NCBI GenBank assembly: GCA_035943635.1
Contig: DASZBX010000143.1
Coordinates: forward strand, 1-64,000
Direction: 5' to 3'
DNA length: 64,000 nt
From: DASZBX01 sp035943635
GTDB lineage: Bacteria > Actinomycetota > Actinomycetes > Streptomycetales > Catenulisporaceae
This document shows positions 34,872 to 43,736 of this stretch, in pieces (position 1 is the stretch's first letter; each line of letters begins with the position of its first letter). Made by a program: the position numbers and the translations under genes. The notes beneath the pieces are model-generated. The model was not told the origin of the DNA and made no database searches. It worked only from the letters and a program-made list of their open reading frames with translations.

Positions 34872-35444
34872 TCAGCTTGACGGAGACTCGCGGGCTGCGG
34901 CGACAGCGTCCGTGTACAGCTCGGTTGTGAGCGCATCCGGGCCGATCTCCAGGTCGAGCAGCAGCGCGCGCAGCTCGTCCAACGCCTCGCGCATGTCCGC
35001 CTCGCCGCCGGCCATCGTCTCGACTTCGAGGAACGCGCCCTCGACCTCCGGCACCTCGACCAGGGTCGCCAGCACCGCGCGGCCCGAGAGCGTCGAGAGC
35101 CGGTAGTTCTCGCACTGCTTCGTGAACGCGATCACCACCGTGTAGGCCAAGCCTTCGAGGAGTTGTTCCACCGCGTCCCGGTCGCCGACGGAGGTTTCCG
35201 CCTCGGTCTTCGAGCCGCTCGCCTCGTCGACCACGCCGCCCTTGTACGTCAGGACCGTGCGGGCGCCGTCGTCGGTGGTGATGGTGCGCACCCGCAGTTC
35301 CCGCCCGTCCCGGTCCAGTTCGCCGCCGCGGTCGTAGTAGGTGTCCGCGTACTCCGCCCGCTCCGGCTCACCGGCCGCCGCGAGCAGCAGCGCCCGCACG
35401 CCGTCCGGATCCTGGACCTTGGCCTTGAGCTCCGCCTCGATCAT
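34872..35444 (-). CDS. CYTH domain protein (CyaB/ThTPase-like)
   Basis: A 190-residue CYTH-fold protein. The signature ExExK is at residues 3-7 (MIEAELKAKV), and the alternating charged strands typical of the tunnel fold follow: ADTYYDRGGELDRDGRELRVRT, RTVLTYKGGV, AFTKQCENYRL, AFLEVETM. Such enzymes act on triphosphate compounds: class IV adenylyl cyclase, thiamine triphosphatase or tripolyphosphatase. The substrate cannot be fixed from sequence. It follows the XRE gene by 16 bp in the same direction, so the two are one unit, and a signalling or defence role on the element is possible. Confidence 0.82.
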   Translation of the reverse strand: MIEAELKAKVQDPDGVRALLLAAAGEPERAEYADTYYDRGGELDRDGRELRVRTITTDDGARTVLTYKGGVVDEASGSKTEAETSVGDRDAVEQLLEGLAYTVVIAFTKQCENYRLSTLSGRAVLATLVEVPEVEGAFLEVETMAGGEADMREALDELRALLLDLEIGPDALTTELYTDAVAAARESPSS

Positions 35445-35460
35445 GCGCGTGTCCTCCCTG

Positions 35461-36294
35461 TCAGATCAGCCGCTCGCCGGCCGCTACGGTGTCCTCGATG
35501 ACGCGGCAGTACGCCCGGTACAGCGTGCCGTCCACGCGCCCGGGAAGCCGGTACACCGGTGACGAGTGCCCTTCCCGCAGCGAATCAAAGGTGCCGGCGA
35601 ACATCGTCTCGTCCGCGCGGATCAGGCGCCAGATCGGCGCCGTCCGGTACTGGTAGACCTCGACCTCGAGGCCGTCGTGGTCGGCCAGCTCCCCGAGCCG
35701 GGCGACCGACAGGGCGCACGCCGAGGCGAACGACTCCGGGGATTCCCCGATCTCTCCGGCCCGCCGGATCCCGGCCGGACTGCTCGGATCGAGCACCAGG
35801 ACGCGCAGGGCGAGCGGCGCCGGGCGGGTTCGGGTCAGCGGGCCCCGTAGGAGCCCGTCGTTCAGGCCCAGGATCCCGAGTCCGCGCACGGCCAGGACGT
35901 CGACCTGACGGGCGCCGGAGGCCGCGGCGCGGATCGCCCTGGCCGCGGCGGCCTGCCCGGGGTAGATCTCCGTCACCTCCGACAGCCGCGCGAGCGGGAA
36001 CGCGGCGTGCGGCCCGACCGGCGCCAGACCGAGCAGCATCCGCACGTCGTCCGGCATGGCCAGGCCGGCGGCGATCCGCTCGAACACGTCGAGGCTGACC
36101 ACCGCGCGGCGCTTGTTGACGATCTCGTTGACCCGGCCCTGGGACAGGCCGAACGCACCGGCCAACCGGCCCTGGCTGGCCCCGGTGTACGCCTGGGCAT
36201 ACCGCAGCAGGGCGGGCACGTCGCGGGCGGCCACGGCGTCGCGTACCTCGGCGCGGTGCCACGCAGCGTCAGGCAGGGACAGCGGGTCGGCCAT
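35461..36294 (-). CDS. XRE-type HTH regulator with C-terminal sensor-like domain
   Basis: A 277-residue protein. The HTH is at about 28-85: LLRYAQAYTGASQGRLAGAFGLSQGRVNEIVNKRRAVVSLDVFERIAAGLAMPDD. A large C-terminal domain follows with LRVLVLDPSSPAGIRRAGEIGES and VYQYRTAPIWRLIRADETMFAG, the layout of HTH proteins that also read a metabolite or act enzymatically on a phosphodiester-like group; I do not assign it further. It is divergent from the STAS gene across a TATCTCA-GGG-TGAGATA palindrome and is followed by the CYTH gene. Confidence 0.8.
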   Translation of the reverse strand: MADPLSLPDAAWHRAEVRDAVAARDVPALLRYAQAYTGASQGRLAGAFGLSQGRVNEIVNKRRAVVSLDVFERIAAGLAMPDDVRMLLGLAPVGPHAAFPLARLSEVTEIYPGQAAAARAIRAAASGARQVDVLAVRGLGILGLNDGLLRGPLTRTRPAPLALRVLVLDPSSPAGIRRAGEIGESPESFASACALSVARLGELADHDGLEVEVYQYRTAPIWRLIRADETMFAGTFDSLREGHSSPVYRLPGRVDGTLYRAYCRVIEDTVAAGERLI

Positions 36295-36304
36295 GACCCG
36301 AATG

Positions 36305-36321
36305 TATCTCAGGGTGAGATA
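36305..36321. promoter_or_regulatory. Palindromic operator between XRE and STAS genes
   Basis: A perfect 7-3-7 inverted repeat TATCTCA-GGG-TGAGATA lies 11 bp from the XRE start and 74 bp before the STAS start. One arm plus flank recurs at 25577-25587. It is the likely XRE binding site. Confidence 0.65.
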
Positions 36322-36394
36322 CCCGCCACGGGATGTGCCTCAGTGCGTTGCCGCCACGACGCTGAACTGTGACATCACGGGAAGGAACAGAACG

Positions 36395-36760
36395 ATGATC
36401 ATAGGCGACGAGTTCAAGCTGCTGGACATCCGCACATGGCACGACGCGGGCACCACAGTCCTCGAAGTAGCCGGCGAGCTGGACGTCTACACGGCGCCGA
36501 GACTACGCGAACAGCTGGCCGATCAAGCCCGCGCCGGACGACACCACCTCATCGTGGACATGACCGAGGTGGCCTTCATGGACTCCTCGGGCTTGGGTGT
36601 CCTGGTGGGCGGGTTGAAGCGGGCGCGCACGGCCGGCGGCAGCGTGACCCTCACGGGCGCGAACGCGCACATCCATGATGTGCTGCGGATCACCGGACTG
36701 CTCCGGGTGTTCCCGGTCTGCGCCACCACGGCCGAGGCGCTGTCGGCGGCTGGCCGGTGA
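36395..36760 (+). CDS. STAS domain anti-sigma factor antagonist (RsbV/SpoIIAA-like)
   Basis: A 121-residue single-domain STAS protein. VLEVAGELDVYTAPRLREQLADQ opens the fold, and HLIVDMTEVAFMDSSGLGVLVGGLKRA carries the phosphorylatable serine (in MDSSGLG). Such proteins capture RsbW-type kinases and free a sigma factor. The element also carries a frameshifted RsbW-like gene and a region-2-only sigma protein 9 kb away, so this may be part of a dispersed partner-switching set, or may act on host kinases. GGGAAGGAAC precedes the ATG. Confidence 0.88.
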   Translation: MIIGDEFKLLDIRTWHDAGTTVLEVAGELDVYTAPRLREQLADQARAGRHHLIVDMTEVAFMDSSGLGVLVGGLKRARTAGGSVTLTGANAHIHDVLRITGLLRVFPVCATTAEALSAAGR

Positions 36761-36999
36761 GCCGCCGGAGCCTGCCGGAGGTGTTCACCGAGCTGAGCGA
36801 CGCACTCAGCCCGCTGGGGATCGACCTCGACCGCAGCGTGGTCTTGGCCCGCTGGCAGTTCCACGCCCGCCACGGCCACCAGCCGCTGCCGCCGGCCTCC
36901 CTGCGGCACCTGGTCGACGTCATCGAGGAGCTGCTCGCCGAGCAGGGCGAGGCGGCACGGCAGATGACCGAAGCTACGGCCCGGGCGAGCGAAAGCTGA
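36757..36999 (+). CDS. Small hypothetical protein coupled to the STAS gene
   Basis: An 80-residue protein starting at a GTG that overlaps the STAS stop (GTGA). It is helical (RRSLPEVFTELSDALSPLGIDLDRSVVLARWQFHARHG) with an acidic C-terminal helix. No family recognised; the coupling suggests it works with the STAS protein. Confidence 0.55.
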   Translation: MSRRSLPEVFTELSDALSPLGIDLDRSVVLARWQFHARHGHQPLPPASLRHLVDVIEELLAEQGEAARQMTEATARASES

Positions 37000-37149
37000 T
37001 TCAGGAGGCAAATGGTAGTTGGACCACTATCGATCTTGAAAAGTGTTCCTACCGGCGTCGATCAGTAACGATCCAGGCAATCCGGGCGCCAGCACTACGG
37101 GCCGGCAGTAACGTGCGAGAAACTGGTCAGTCCATTCCAGGGGGCTTGC

Positions 37150-37440
37150 ATGGCAGCGTTCGACCTCATTGCCAAGATCCTTTTCGACAGCGCTCGGATC
37201 GCTGCGGCGGCTCAACAAAAGCGCGAGAAGGACGCAGCACGGGTGGCCCGCGCCAAAGCCGTCGCCGAGCGGCAGGCCAAAGCCTGTTCAACCCCTGCGA
37301 CGCGCACCCGGAACCCTGCTGATAGACCCAGCCGGGTAGCTCCGGCCGAATACCGTGGCGTTCCGGTCCACCAGCGTGCGCCCCGCCCGTCCATCAATGA
37401 CCCGCAGACGCTTGCCGAGTTCCGGCGGCAGGCGCGATAG
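37150..37440 (+). CDS. Small basic hypothetical protein
   Basis: A 96-residue protein. A helical, basic N-terminal half (LIAKILFDSARIAAAAQQKREKDAARVARAKAVAERQAK) is followed by a Pro/Arg-rich tail. GGGGG lies 10 bp before the ATG. The upstream 150 bp are less GC-rich than usual, which suggests a promoter. No family recognised. Confidence 0.5.
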   Translation: MAAFDLIAKILFDSARIAAAAQQKREKDAARVARAKAVAERQAKACSTPATRTRNPADRPSRVAPAEYRGVPVHQRAPRPSINDPQTLAEFRRQAR

Positions 37441-37578
37441 TCCTGCGATTCGCTTCCCGGTCTAATCAGGCGAACGGCCAATGCGGCGGAATGGCAACGA
37501 TCCGGGAATTGCCCGCACATCCCCTGACGGCTCGTCAGTAGCCTGCTCAGCGACAGCACAGCGAGCAGGGGGTACGGC

Positions 37579-38394
37579 ATGGAGCAGCACGGACAGGGCG
37601 AGCAGTCACAGCCGGCCGGCTACGGTCAGAAACCGTACGCGCCGCAGCAGCAACCGAAACAGGGCTGGAGCAGGAAGCGTAAGGCATGGGTGAGTATCGG
37701 GTCCGTGTTCGCGTTCTTCGTGGTAGTCGGCGCGATCGGAGATGCGACCGGGGCAGGCAAGAAGGCGCCGGCAGCCCCGGCCGCCGCGGCTCAGACCTCC
37801 CCGCCCGCCCAGGTAGTCAAGCAGGCGAGTTCGGCGCCCGCCAAGGCTACGACGAAAGCCGCCGCTCCGGTCATCGTGCTGCGCACCAGCGCAGCCCCCG
37901 CGGCGCCGGTGGACAACCTGACCGGCTTCGGCGCGACCGTCGCCACATGGGACGCCCATCACACCGCCGACCCAACCTTCAACGCCGGCAGCGCTTTCGA
38001 CGCGGACCCGAACCTGCCGCAGATCAACGGCAACGAGGGCGCCCGGTACGCCGCCGTGAACTACGAGGGCGGCCTCGTCCTGGACTACCAGGTCGACGAA
38101 CCGACCGGTATGACTGTCACGGCCGCGTTCTCCGACGTCATCTCCCGCGAACTGCCGCCCGGCACGACGGTTCTATGGAAACTCGACCAATCGGCGAATG
38201 GCTGCAATCAGGAGGAGGTGGAGTCCGAGACGCTCGGCACAGTCCTCTCGGCTGAGTCAGCAGGCGACCCGCAGGGCGCGGTGCTCCTGGAAGCGCAATC
38301 GGCCAACCTCAACGCGTTCGACCCCTCGAACATCGCGTACGTGCTGCTCTCGACCGCCGGTTCTCTGACTGCGGCGCAAGCCCCGGGCTGCTGA
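37579..38394 (+). CDS. Membrane-anchored extracellular protein
   Basis: A 271-residue protein with one membrane segment. The N-terminal 32 residues are Gln/Pro-rich and cytosolic, RKRKAW marks the positive-inside edge, and the helix VSIGSVFAFFVVVGAIGDATG follows. An Ala/Pro/Thr linker of about 55 residues leads to an extracellular domain of about 150 residues (NLTGFGATVATWDAHHT...). Two cysteines (SANGCNQ and the final Cys) could pair. Its surface position on a transfer element fits mating-pair or exclusion roles, but this is a guess. Confidence 0.6.
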   Translation: MEQHGQGEQSQPAGYGQKPYAPQQQPKQGWSRKRKAWVSIGSVFAFFVVVGAIGDATGAGKKAPAAPAAAAQTSPPAQVVKQASSAPAKATTKAAAPVIVLRTSAAPAAPVDNLTGFGATVATWDAHHTADPTFNAGSAFDADPNLPQINGNEGARYAAVNYEGGLVLDYQVDEPTGMTVTAAFSDVISRELPPGTTVLWKLDQSANGCNQEEVESETLGTVLSAESAGDPQGAVLLEAQSANLNAFDPSNIAYVLLSTAGSLTAAQAPGC

Positions 38395-38410
38395 CAGGCC
38401 GCCTGACCGC

Positions 38411-38797
38411 TCACGCACGGCGGGCCCGCCGGTATGCCAGCAGGCAGCACGTACACCGCCACACCAGCACGGGATCGTATTTCTCGGAGCCCAGGACGAC
38501 CAGCTCGCCGTCCTGGAACACTAGCCCACAGTCCGCGCACGCCCCGGGCTCGCCCTGGTCCGCCTCCGCTCGGCCGGGCAGCCACAGCCACTCCAGGGTG
38601 TCGCAGGTCGAGTCGTGCGCCCGAACCTTATCGGCCCGGTTCACGGCGTCCTCCGCTTGGGCGGCCGGACTGGTCAACCATGCATCGAGGGCCACGGTCG
38701 TGACCTTGCGGGCCTCGCGTTCGGCGAACCAGCGGGCGGAGTCGGCGCGGTCCTGCTTGGTCGGACCGGTTGGTCGGTCCTCGGATTGTTCAGGCAT
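38411..38797 (-). CDS. Hypothetical protein with zinc-ribbon-like C-terminus
   Basis: A 128-residue protein from the internal ATG at 38797 (MPEQSED), preferred over an upstream one because GAGAGG lies just before it. The C-terminal half has HDSTCDTLEW, CADCGLVFQDGELVVLGSEKYD and WRCTCCLLAYRRARRA, giving two Cys pairs that fit a zinc ribbon of the kind seen in small element proteins. It is convergent with the membrane-anchored protein gene. Confidence 0.58.
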   Translation of the reverse strand: MPEQSEDRPTGPTKQDRADSARWFAEREARKVTTVALDAWLTSPAAQAEDAVNRADKVRAHDSTCDTLEWLWLPGRAEADQGEPGACADCGLVFQDGELVVLGSEKYDPVLVWRCTCCLLAYRRARRA

Positions 38798-39005
38798 GGG
38801 CGCTGCCTCTCTGTGTTCCGCCAGCCCTGTCACAGTAACGCTCCGTGGACTCCGTGGCTCGGAACTGCCGGAAAACCGCCAGCGCGACGGATAGCCAACG
38901 ATCATGAAGACTGATGGCAATCAGCAACAATCCGGCCAAAGCCCGGCGAAGTGATCAGCCCTCGCATACGGTTTGGGGCATCACACTCCAACGCAAGGGG
39001 AACCC

Positions 39006-39515
39006 ATGCACGTCTCTCGTGCACTCATGGCCACCGCATTCGTCCTTGCAGCTGCCGGCTGCTCGTCCGCCGCGCCCAAGGCGCAGGCCATGCCAGCCCA
39101 ATCCGCCGCAACCGCGCCGGCTGCCACGAGCGCCGCGACCACTGCGCCGACTCCTGTGGTCGTGGTCACTACGAAGGCAGCGGCGGTTGTCCCGGCGCAG
39201 CCGCTCGTCACGGACTTGCCGCAGTTCGACTTGGCCGGTTCGGGGACGGGCTGCGACATGCACTACTCGCAAAACTCCAGTGGAATGACGATCACGCGGT
39301 TCACGCTCGCCGGGCCGGGAGAACTGATCACACACGTGACTGGGCCGGCACCGGACTATGTGATCCACCGCAACGACAACCAGGTGCAGGCGGGCAACGT
39401 GGCGTACTCGTATGACGTGCCGCTGTCCGAGGTCCAGGACATGGGCGCGGTGATGGCCTTCTCGGACGGGTCGTCGGCGTCGTGCTCGATCGGGCCGGGT
39501 GCGACGGCGCCGTAA
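39006..39515 (+). CDS. Small secreted lipoprotein
   Basis: A 169-residue lipoprotein: signal MHVSRALMATAFVLAAAGC with a lipobox LAAAGC, then an Ala/Pro/Thr-rich linker of about 50 residues and a domain of about 100 residues with two cysteines (GCDMHYS, SCSIG). AAGGGG precedes the ATG. It and the anchored protein at 37579 share the same linker style and may both work at the cell surface. It is convergent with the tape-measure gene. Confidence 0.62.
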   Translation: MHVSRALMATAFVLAAAGCSSAAPKAQAMPAQSAATAPAATSAATTAPTPVVVVTTKAAAVVPAQPLVTDLPQFDLAGSGTGCDMHYSQNSSGMTITRFTLAGPGELITHVTGPAPDYVIHRNDNQVQAGNVAYSYDVPLSEVQDMGAVMAFSDGSSASCSIGPGATAP

Positions 39516-39609
39516 CAGGCGGAAAACCCTCTTAAGGATCTTGAAATACGACCCTGAAAGCTCCCCACATAATGCCGGTTATGAGGGTAGCGCGACGGGT
39601 GGCGAACGA

Positions 39610-42600
39610 TCACGAGGAGCGGGCGCGGCCCGCCGAGAACTCTGTGTAGGAACGCGGGTTGCGCATACCGAGTTTGCCCATCGCCTGCTGCACCGCCTGC
39701 ATCACAGCCGTATCGGTGGACAGTTGCGGGCCGCAGTTGACGCTGACGTTGATGTTGGTGACGTTTACCGTGCCGCCCCCACTGCCGACCGCCAGGGCGC
39801 TCGCCGGTCCGCCGCCCCCACTACTGCCGGCGGCCAGCGCCCCGGACAAGGCGCGGTTGTCGACGGGAGCGGTGCCGGACAGCATCGCGTTGCTAACCAC
39901 ATACTCTCCGCCGTGGACGACTGCGAGAGTCGGCATGCCCTTAGAGCCAGGGACGAAGCCGCCGTCTTCGAATCCGAGCAGGCTCGCGCCCTTACTCAGG
40001 GCGCCGCCGACGCTGCCGGCGATGTGCGAGACGCCGGACAGGGCCCCAGATATCCCGGAGATGGCACTGGAGATCGTGTTGAAGATCGGCTTAAGGAAGC
40101 CCCACACGGCGCTGACCGTCGATTTGAACCCATTCCACACCGTGTCCCAGAGGGATTTCACCCCGTTCAGGGCGCCCGTGAACACCGAGGAGAAGAAGTG
40201 CCCGATCGGTGCCAGAACGTTGCCGTACAGCCAGTTCCAGGCGGCGACGGCCGCGCCGGAGATGTCGTTCCACAGGCCCTTCCAGAAATCCCGGAAGCCG
40301 GCGCACTTCGTCCACAGCAGGACGAACGCGGCGACGAGCCCGGCAATGGCGATCACAACCAGGCCGATCGGGTTCGCGTCCAGTGCGGCGTCCAGCAGCC
40401 ATTGCCCGGCCGTCATGGCGCCCTCGGCGATCGTGGACCCGATCAGCGCCGCCTTTTCCGCCAGCCACGCGAGCGCCTGGCGTGCGGCGGACACCGCGGC
40501 GGCCGTTCCGGCGGTCACCAGCCGCCACGTGGCTGCGGCGGCACTGCTGATCGCGCTTCCGACCGTGGACAGGGTGCCGGTGATCCTGGTCCACGCGGAC
40601 CCGGCGAGGGACGCGGCGGCGCGCGCGGCGTTCGAGGCGAACGTGGACAGGCCCGACGCGGCCGTGGACAGGCCCTTGCCGATGCTGCCAGCGATACTCT
40701 GGCCCCAACTCGCCGCAGTGTCCGCGACGGTCGAGGCGGCCTTACCGACACCGGCCAGGGCGGTCTGCGCCCCGGACAGGATGGCGCCGCCCGCAGTGGA
40801 TAGGCCCTTGCCGACACTTCCGGCGATGGACTTGCCCCACCCGGCGGCGGTTTGCAGGAGGGGCCCGACGGTGCCGCTGATGGACTTCCACGCGGACTGC
40901 GCCCCCGACGCCAGGAAGCCCCCGGCAGTGGACAGTCCCTTGGCAACGCCCTGTGCTATCGACTTGCCCCACCCGGCGGCCGTGGTGATCGCCGTCTTCG
41001 CGCCCCCGGCGATCGTCGTGAAGAATCCCTTCACTCCGCCGGCGGCGGTCGAGATGCCGCCTGCCAGGTTCGAGAAAGCACCCTTAAGGCCGAGAACCGC
41101 CTTTTCGCCGTCGGCCGCGTCCTTGCCGGTCCACGCGAGCTTGACGCCCTTGAGCGCGTCGCCGATCTGCCCGGCCTGTTTCATGGGGAAGTTCACGATC
41201 CCGGTGGCCAGCTTCGTCAGCCCGGTCACGGCCTTGATCGAGCCGATCGTGGTCAGCTTGAGGATCAGCAGGCCGAGGGCGACCTTCGCGAAGTCCTCAA
41301 TGATCGTCTTGTGCTTGTCGAAGAAGTCGCCGAGCTTGACGAAAATCGGCAGCACGTCGTTCTGGACGACGTCCATCACTGTTTCCAGCTTCGGGATCAA
41401 CGCCGTACCGATCTTGATCCCGGCGGCCTCGATCCCGTCTTTCCACTGCGAGAGCTTGAAATTGAACGTGGCGGTAATGTCCGACCAGCCCTGAATGTTC
41501 GCCCCGGCGCCATTCGCGCTCTTGGCTACGGCATCGACATTCCCCGTCAGTGTGCTCATGCCGCCGGACGTCAACATCAGAGCAGCCTGCGCTGAATCCG
41601 ACGTGCCCATGACCTTGCTCAGCGCGCCGACGAAGTTCGTCGACGCCGTACCGCCGGCCTTCAGGGAGGAGTTGAAGCCCTGCGACTTGGTGTAGAGCGC
41701 CTCGTACGACGCACCCATTGCCTGCTGGCTGGCCGGCAGCGCTTTGAGCGCTTTCGTGTAGTCGCCAGCCGACATGCTCCCGCTGGTCATCGCGTTGGCC
41801 AGCGTCTGCAGATTGGTCGGCATCTTGCCGAGCATCACGTTCAGGTCGGACGAGGCCTGTTGCGAGGTGTTGAACGTGTTGAGCAGCACTTGGCCACTCG
41901 GCCCCATGTGCTGCATGATCGCCGTATAGACCTGGCCGAGCGACGCGACTAGGCCCTTGTTCGGGTCCGCAAGCGTGGCCTGGAGTCCCGACACGGACAG
42001 ACCGAGGTTGCCCATCGCCGCCTGGGCGACGGCATTGGGCTGACCTAGGCTCTTGATCGCGTTGTTGACCATGAACGCGGCGTTCTGGGCGCTCTCGCCC
42101 TTCGACGTCAGGTCCGCCATGGAACCGGCGACCTGCGCAAAGGGAATTTTCAAGGCGGCTGCAGCCGGCAGGACGCTGGAGAGCGAGGACGCGAAGTCCT
42201 GCATGGTCATCTTGCCCTGGCCGACCGCTGTCAGCATCTGGTTCGTGACCGATACCGCAGCGGACGCGGGCAGTTTGTAGTTCGTCAGGACCGTCGTCAG
42301 AGCGTTGCCGACGTCGGTAAGGTTCGCACCCTCGGCCTTCGCACCCTCCGCCGCCGCCGACAGAACCGTCAGGCCCGCGGCGCCGTGGAACCCGGCCGAC
42401 TCGATCTGGTACATGCCGGACGCGAGTTGGGCCGTGGATGTGGCTGTCGACACGGACAGCGACAGCACCCCGTTGGAGACCAGCCCGAGCGCGGACTCGG
42501 ACTCGCCCGCGCTGGTCGCCAGTTTCGTCATGCTGGACTGGAAATCGCCGGCCATCTTCACCGACGCGACCGTCACCGCGACGGCAGCCAGGCCGGCGAA

Positions 42601-43194
42601 ACCATGCACCTTGTCCAGGGCGCCGCCGAGGTCCAGCAGCCCGCCGCTTGCGGCCTCCTTGGTTTTCGCCGAGGACTTGACCGCGCTGTCGCCGACCGCA
42701 GTCAAGGACGCAGCGGTCGTGTCCGCCTTCGCCTGCACCCCGACCAGAGAGTCAGACAGGCCGGCAAGAGACACGGTAAGCGCGCCGACTTCATCGGCCC
42801 CTACCGTCGCTTCGCCCGCCACCGCTGTGACGCCGGTGGCAGCCTCGGTCGCCCCCTCGCCGGCCTCTGTTCCTGCGCCGCCCAACTCGGTCAGGACCGT
42901 GACGAGTCCGCCCAGGTTCGTCGAGCCGATACTCGCTTCCCCGGACAGCGTGGAGATCGACCCGGCAAGTCCCGCCGCCCCGTCACCTGCCACGGTGAAG
43001 GACTCGGTGATCTCATCGCCCGCCCCGGCGAGGCCTTCGAACGCCTCGGTGATGGTGGCGAACTCGTCGCGCAAACCTTCAATCAGTTCCGCGAACGTCT
43101 CGGCGACCTCGGTCGCGGTCTCGAACCCGGCGACGAACGGGCCTGTAACGGCCGAGAGTTCGACGTACATCTGCGAGAGCATCGAGGCGCCCAT
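39610..43194 (-). CDS. Phage tail tape-measure protein (TP901-like core)
   Basis: A 1,194-residue protein. Residues 1-190 are Ala/Gly/Thr-rich and helical. The TP901-type tape-measure core lies at about 205-500: MAGDFQSSMTKLATSAGES, VSTATSTAQLASGMYQIESAGF, AEGAKAEGANLTDVGNALTTVL, GKMTMQDFASSLSSVLPAAAAL. Residues about 735-860 hold three or four copies of a WGKSIAxxVGKGLSTAGG-type repeat. Hydrophobic segments near 925-970 and a Gly-rich C-terminus follow. Tape measures set siphophage tail length and help DNA entry. No capsid, portal, tube or baseplate gene is nearby, so a changed role on this element is possible. Confidence 0.82.
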   Translation of the reverse strand: MGASMLSQMYVELSAVTGPFVAGFETATEVAETFAELIEGLRDEFATITEAFEGLAGAGDEITESFTVAGDGAAGLAGSISTLSGEASIGSTNLGGLVTVLTELGGAGTEAGEGATEAATGVTAVAGEATVGADEVGALTVSLAGLSDSLVGVQAKADTTAASLTAVGDSAVKSSAKTKEAASGGLLDLGGALDKVHGFAGLAAVAVTVASVKMAGDFQSSMTKLATSAGESESALGLVSNGVLSLSVSTATSTAQLASGMYQIESAGFHGAAGLTVLSAAAEGAKAEGANLTDVGNALTTVLTNYKLPASAAVSVTNQMLTAVGQGKMTMQDFASSLSSVLPAAAALKIPFAQVAGSMADLTSKGESAQNAAFMVNNAIKSLGQPNAVAQAAMGNLGLSVSGLQATLADPNKGLVASLGQVYTAIMQHMGPSGQVLLNTFNTSQQASSDLNVMLGKMPTNLQTLANAMTSGSMSAGDYTKALKALPASQQAMGASYEALYTKSQGFNSSLKAGGTASTNFVGALSKVMGTSDSAQAALMLTSGGMSTLTGNVDAVAKSANGAGANIQGWSDITATFNFKLSQWKDGIEAAGIKIGTALIPKLETVMDVVQNDVLPIFVKLGDFFDKHKTIIEDFAKVALGLLILKLTTIGSIKAVTGLTKLATGIVNFPMKQAGQIGDALKGVKLAWTGKDAADGEKAVLGLKGAFSNLAGGISTAAGGVKGFFTTIAGGAKTAITTAAGWGKSIAQGVAKGLSTAGGFLASGAQSAWKSISGTVGPLLQTAAGWGKSIAGSVGKGLSTAGGAILSGAQTALAGVGKAASTVADTAASWGQSIAGSIGKGLSTAASGLSTFASNAARAAASLAGSAWTRITGTLSTVGSAISSAAAATWRLVTAGTAAAVSAARQALAWLAEKAALIGSTIAEGAMTAGQWLLDAALDANPIGLVVIAIAGLVAAFVLLWTKCAGFRDFWKGLWNDISGAAVAAWNWLYGNVLAPIGHFFSSVFTGALNGVKSLWDTVWNGFKSTVSAVWGFLKPIFNTISSAISGISGALSGVSHIAGSVGGALSKGASLLGFEDGGFVPGSKGMPTLAVVHGGEYVVSNAMLSGTAPVDNRALSGALAAGSSGGGGPASALAVGSGGGTVNVTNINVSVNCGPQLSTDTAVMQAVQQAMGKLGMRNPRSYTEFSAGRARSS

Positions 43195-43199
43195 GGCCG

Positions 43200-43634
43200 C
43201 TACCTCGCCTCGTCCTCGTCCTTGCCAGGCGCCAGCGCGTCCAGTTCCTCGGCCATCACCCGCAGGCGCTCAAGGGCGGCGAGGCGCATCGACTGGGCCG
43301 CGAGGTAGCGCAAGAGGACTTGCGTGCACGAGACGATCACGACCTGGGCGGCCACCAGCTCGGCCGAGCTCAGCCGGTCCGCTGGCACTTCGACGACTTC
43401 GCCAGCCGGGGTGAGCAGGAACACGGTGGCGGGGAACGCGATTCCCCGCACACGGGCTTTATCGACGTTGGCGAGCAGGGCCGTGCGCCGGTCGAGTATC
43501 TCGGCCGGGGTCAGCATGGCGTTGGATCCGGTGACCGGGCCGTCGCTGTTGACGCCGACGATATGGCGGGCGCACAAGTCCGCAGCAGACTCCAGGGCCT
43601 GGTCGAGGGCGCTGGCGCCGGGGGTAGTCGTCAT
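43200..43634 (-). CDS. Hypothetical protein upstream of the tape measure
   Basis: A 144-residue protein, mainly helical, with a middle ATVFLLTPAGEVVEVPADRLSSAELVAAQVVIVSCTQVLLRYL and an acidic C-terminal tail (APGKDEDEAR). It ends six bases before the tape-measure start, the place where siphophages encode tail assembly chaperones; it does not resemble those by motif, and no slippery frameshift site was noticed. Function unknown. Confidence 0.58.
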   Translation of the reverse strand: MTTTPGASALDQALESAADLCARHIVGVNSDGPVTGSNAMLTPAEILDRRTALLANVDKARVRGIAFPATVFLLTPAGEVVEVPADRLSSAELVAAQVVIVSCTQVLLRYLAAQSMRLAALERLRVMAEELDALAPGKDEDEAR

Positions 43635-43736
43635 GGGCGCTCCCCATGCGGCAGGAGGCGCGCCGGGGCGCGCCGCAGCAGCCCGGCCGGGGATATCCGG
43701 AGGGCTGCATGGTGGCGCGCGGTTCGGGTCATGCGA

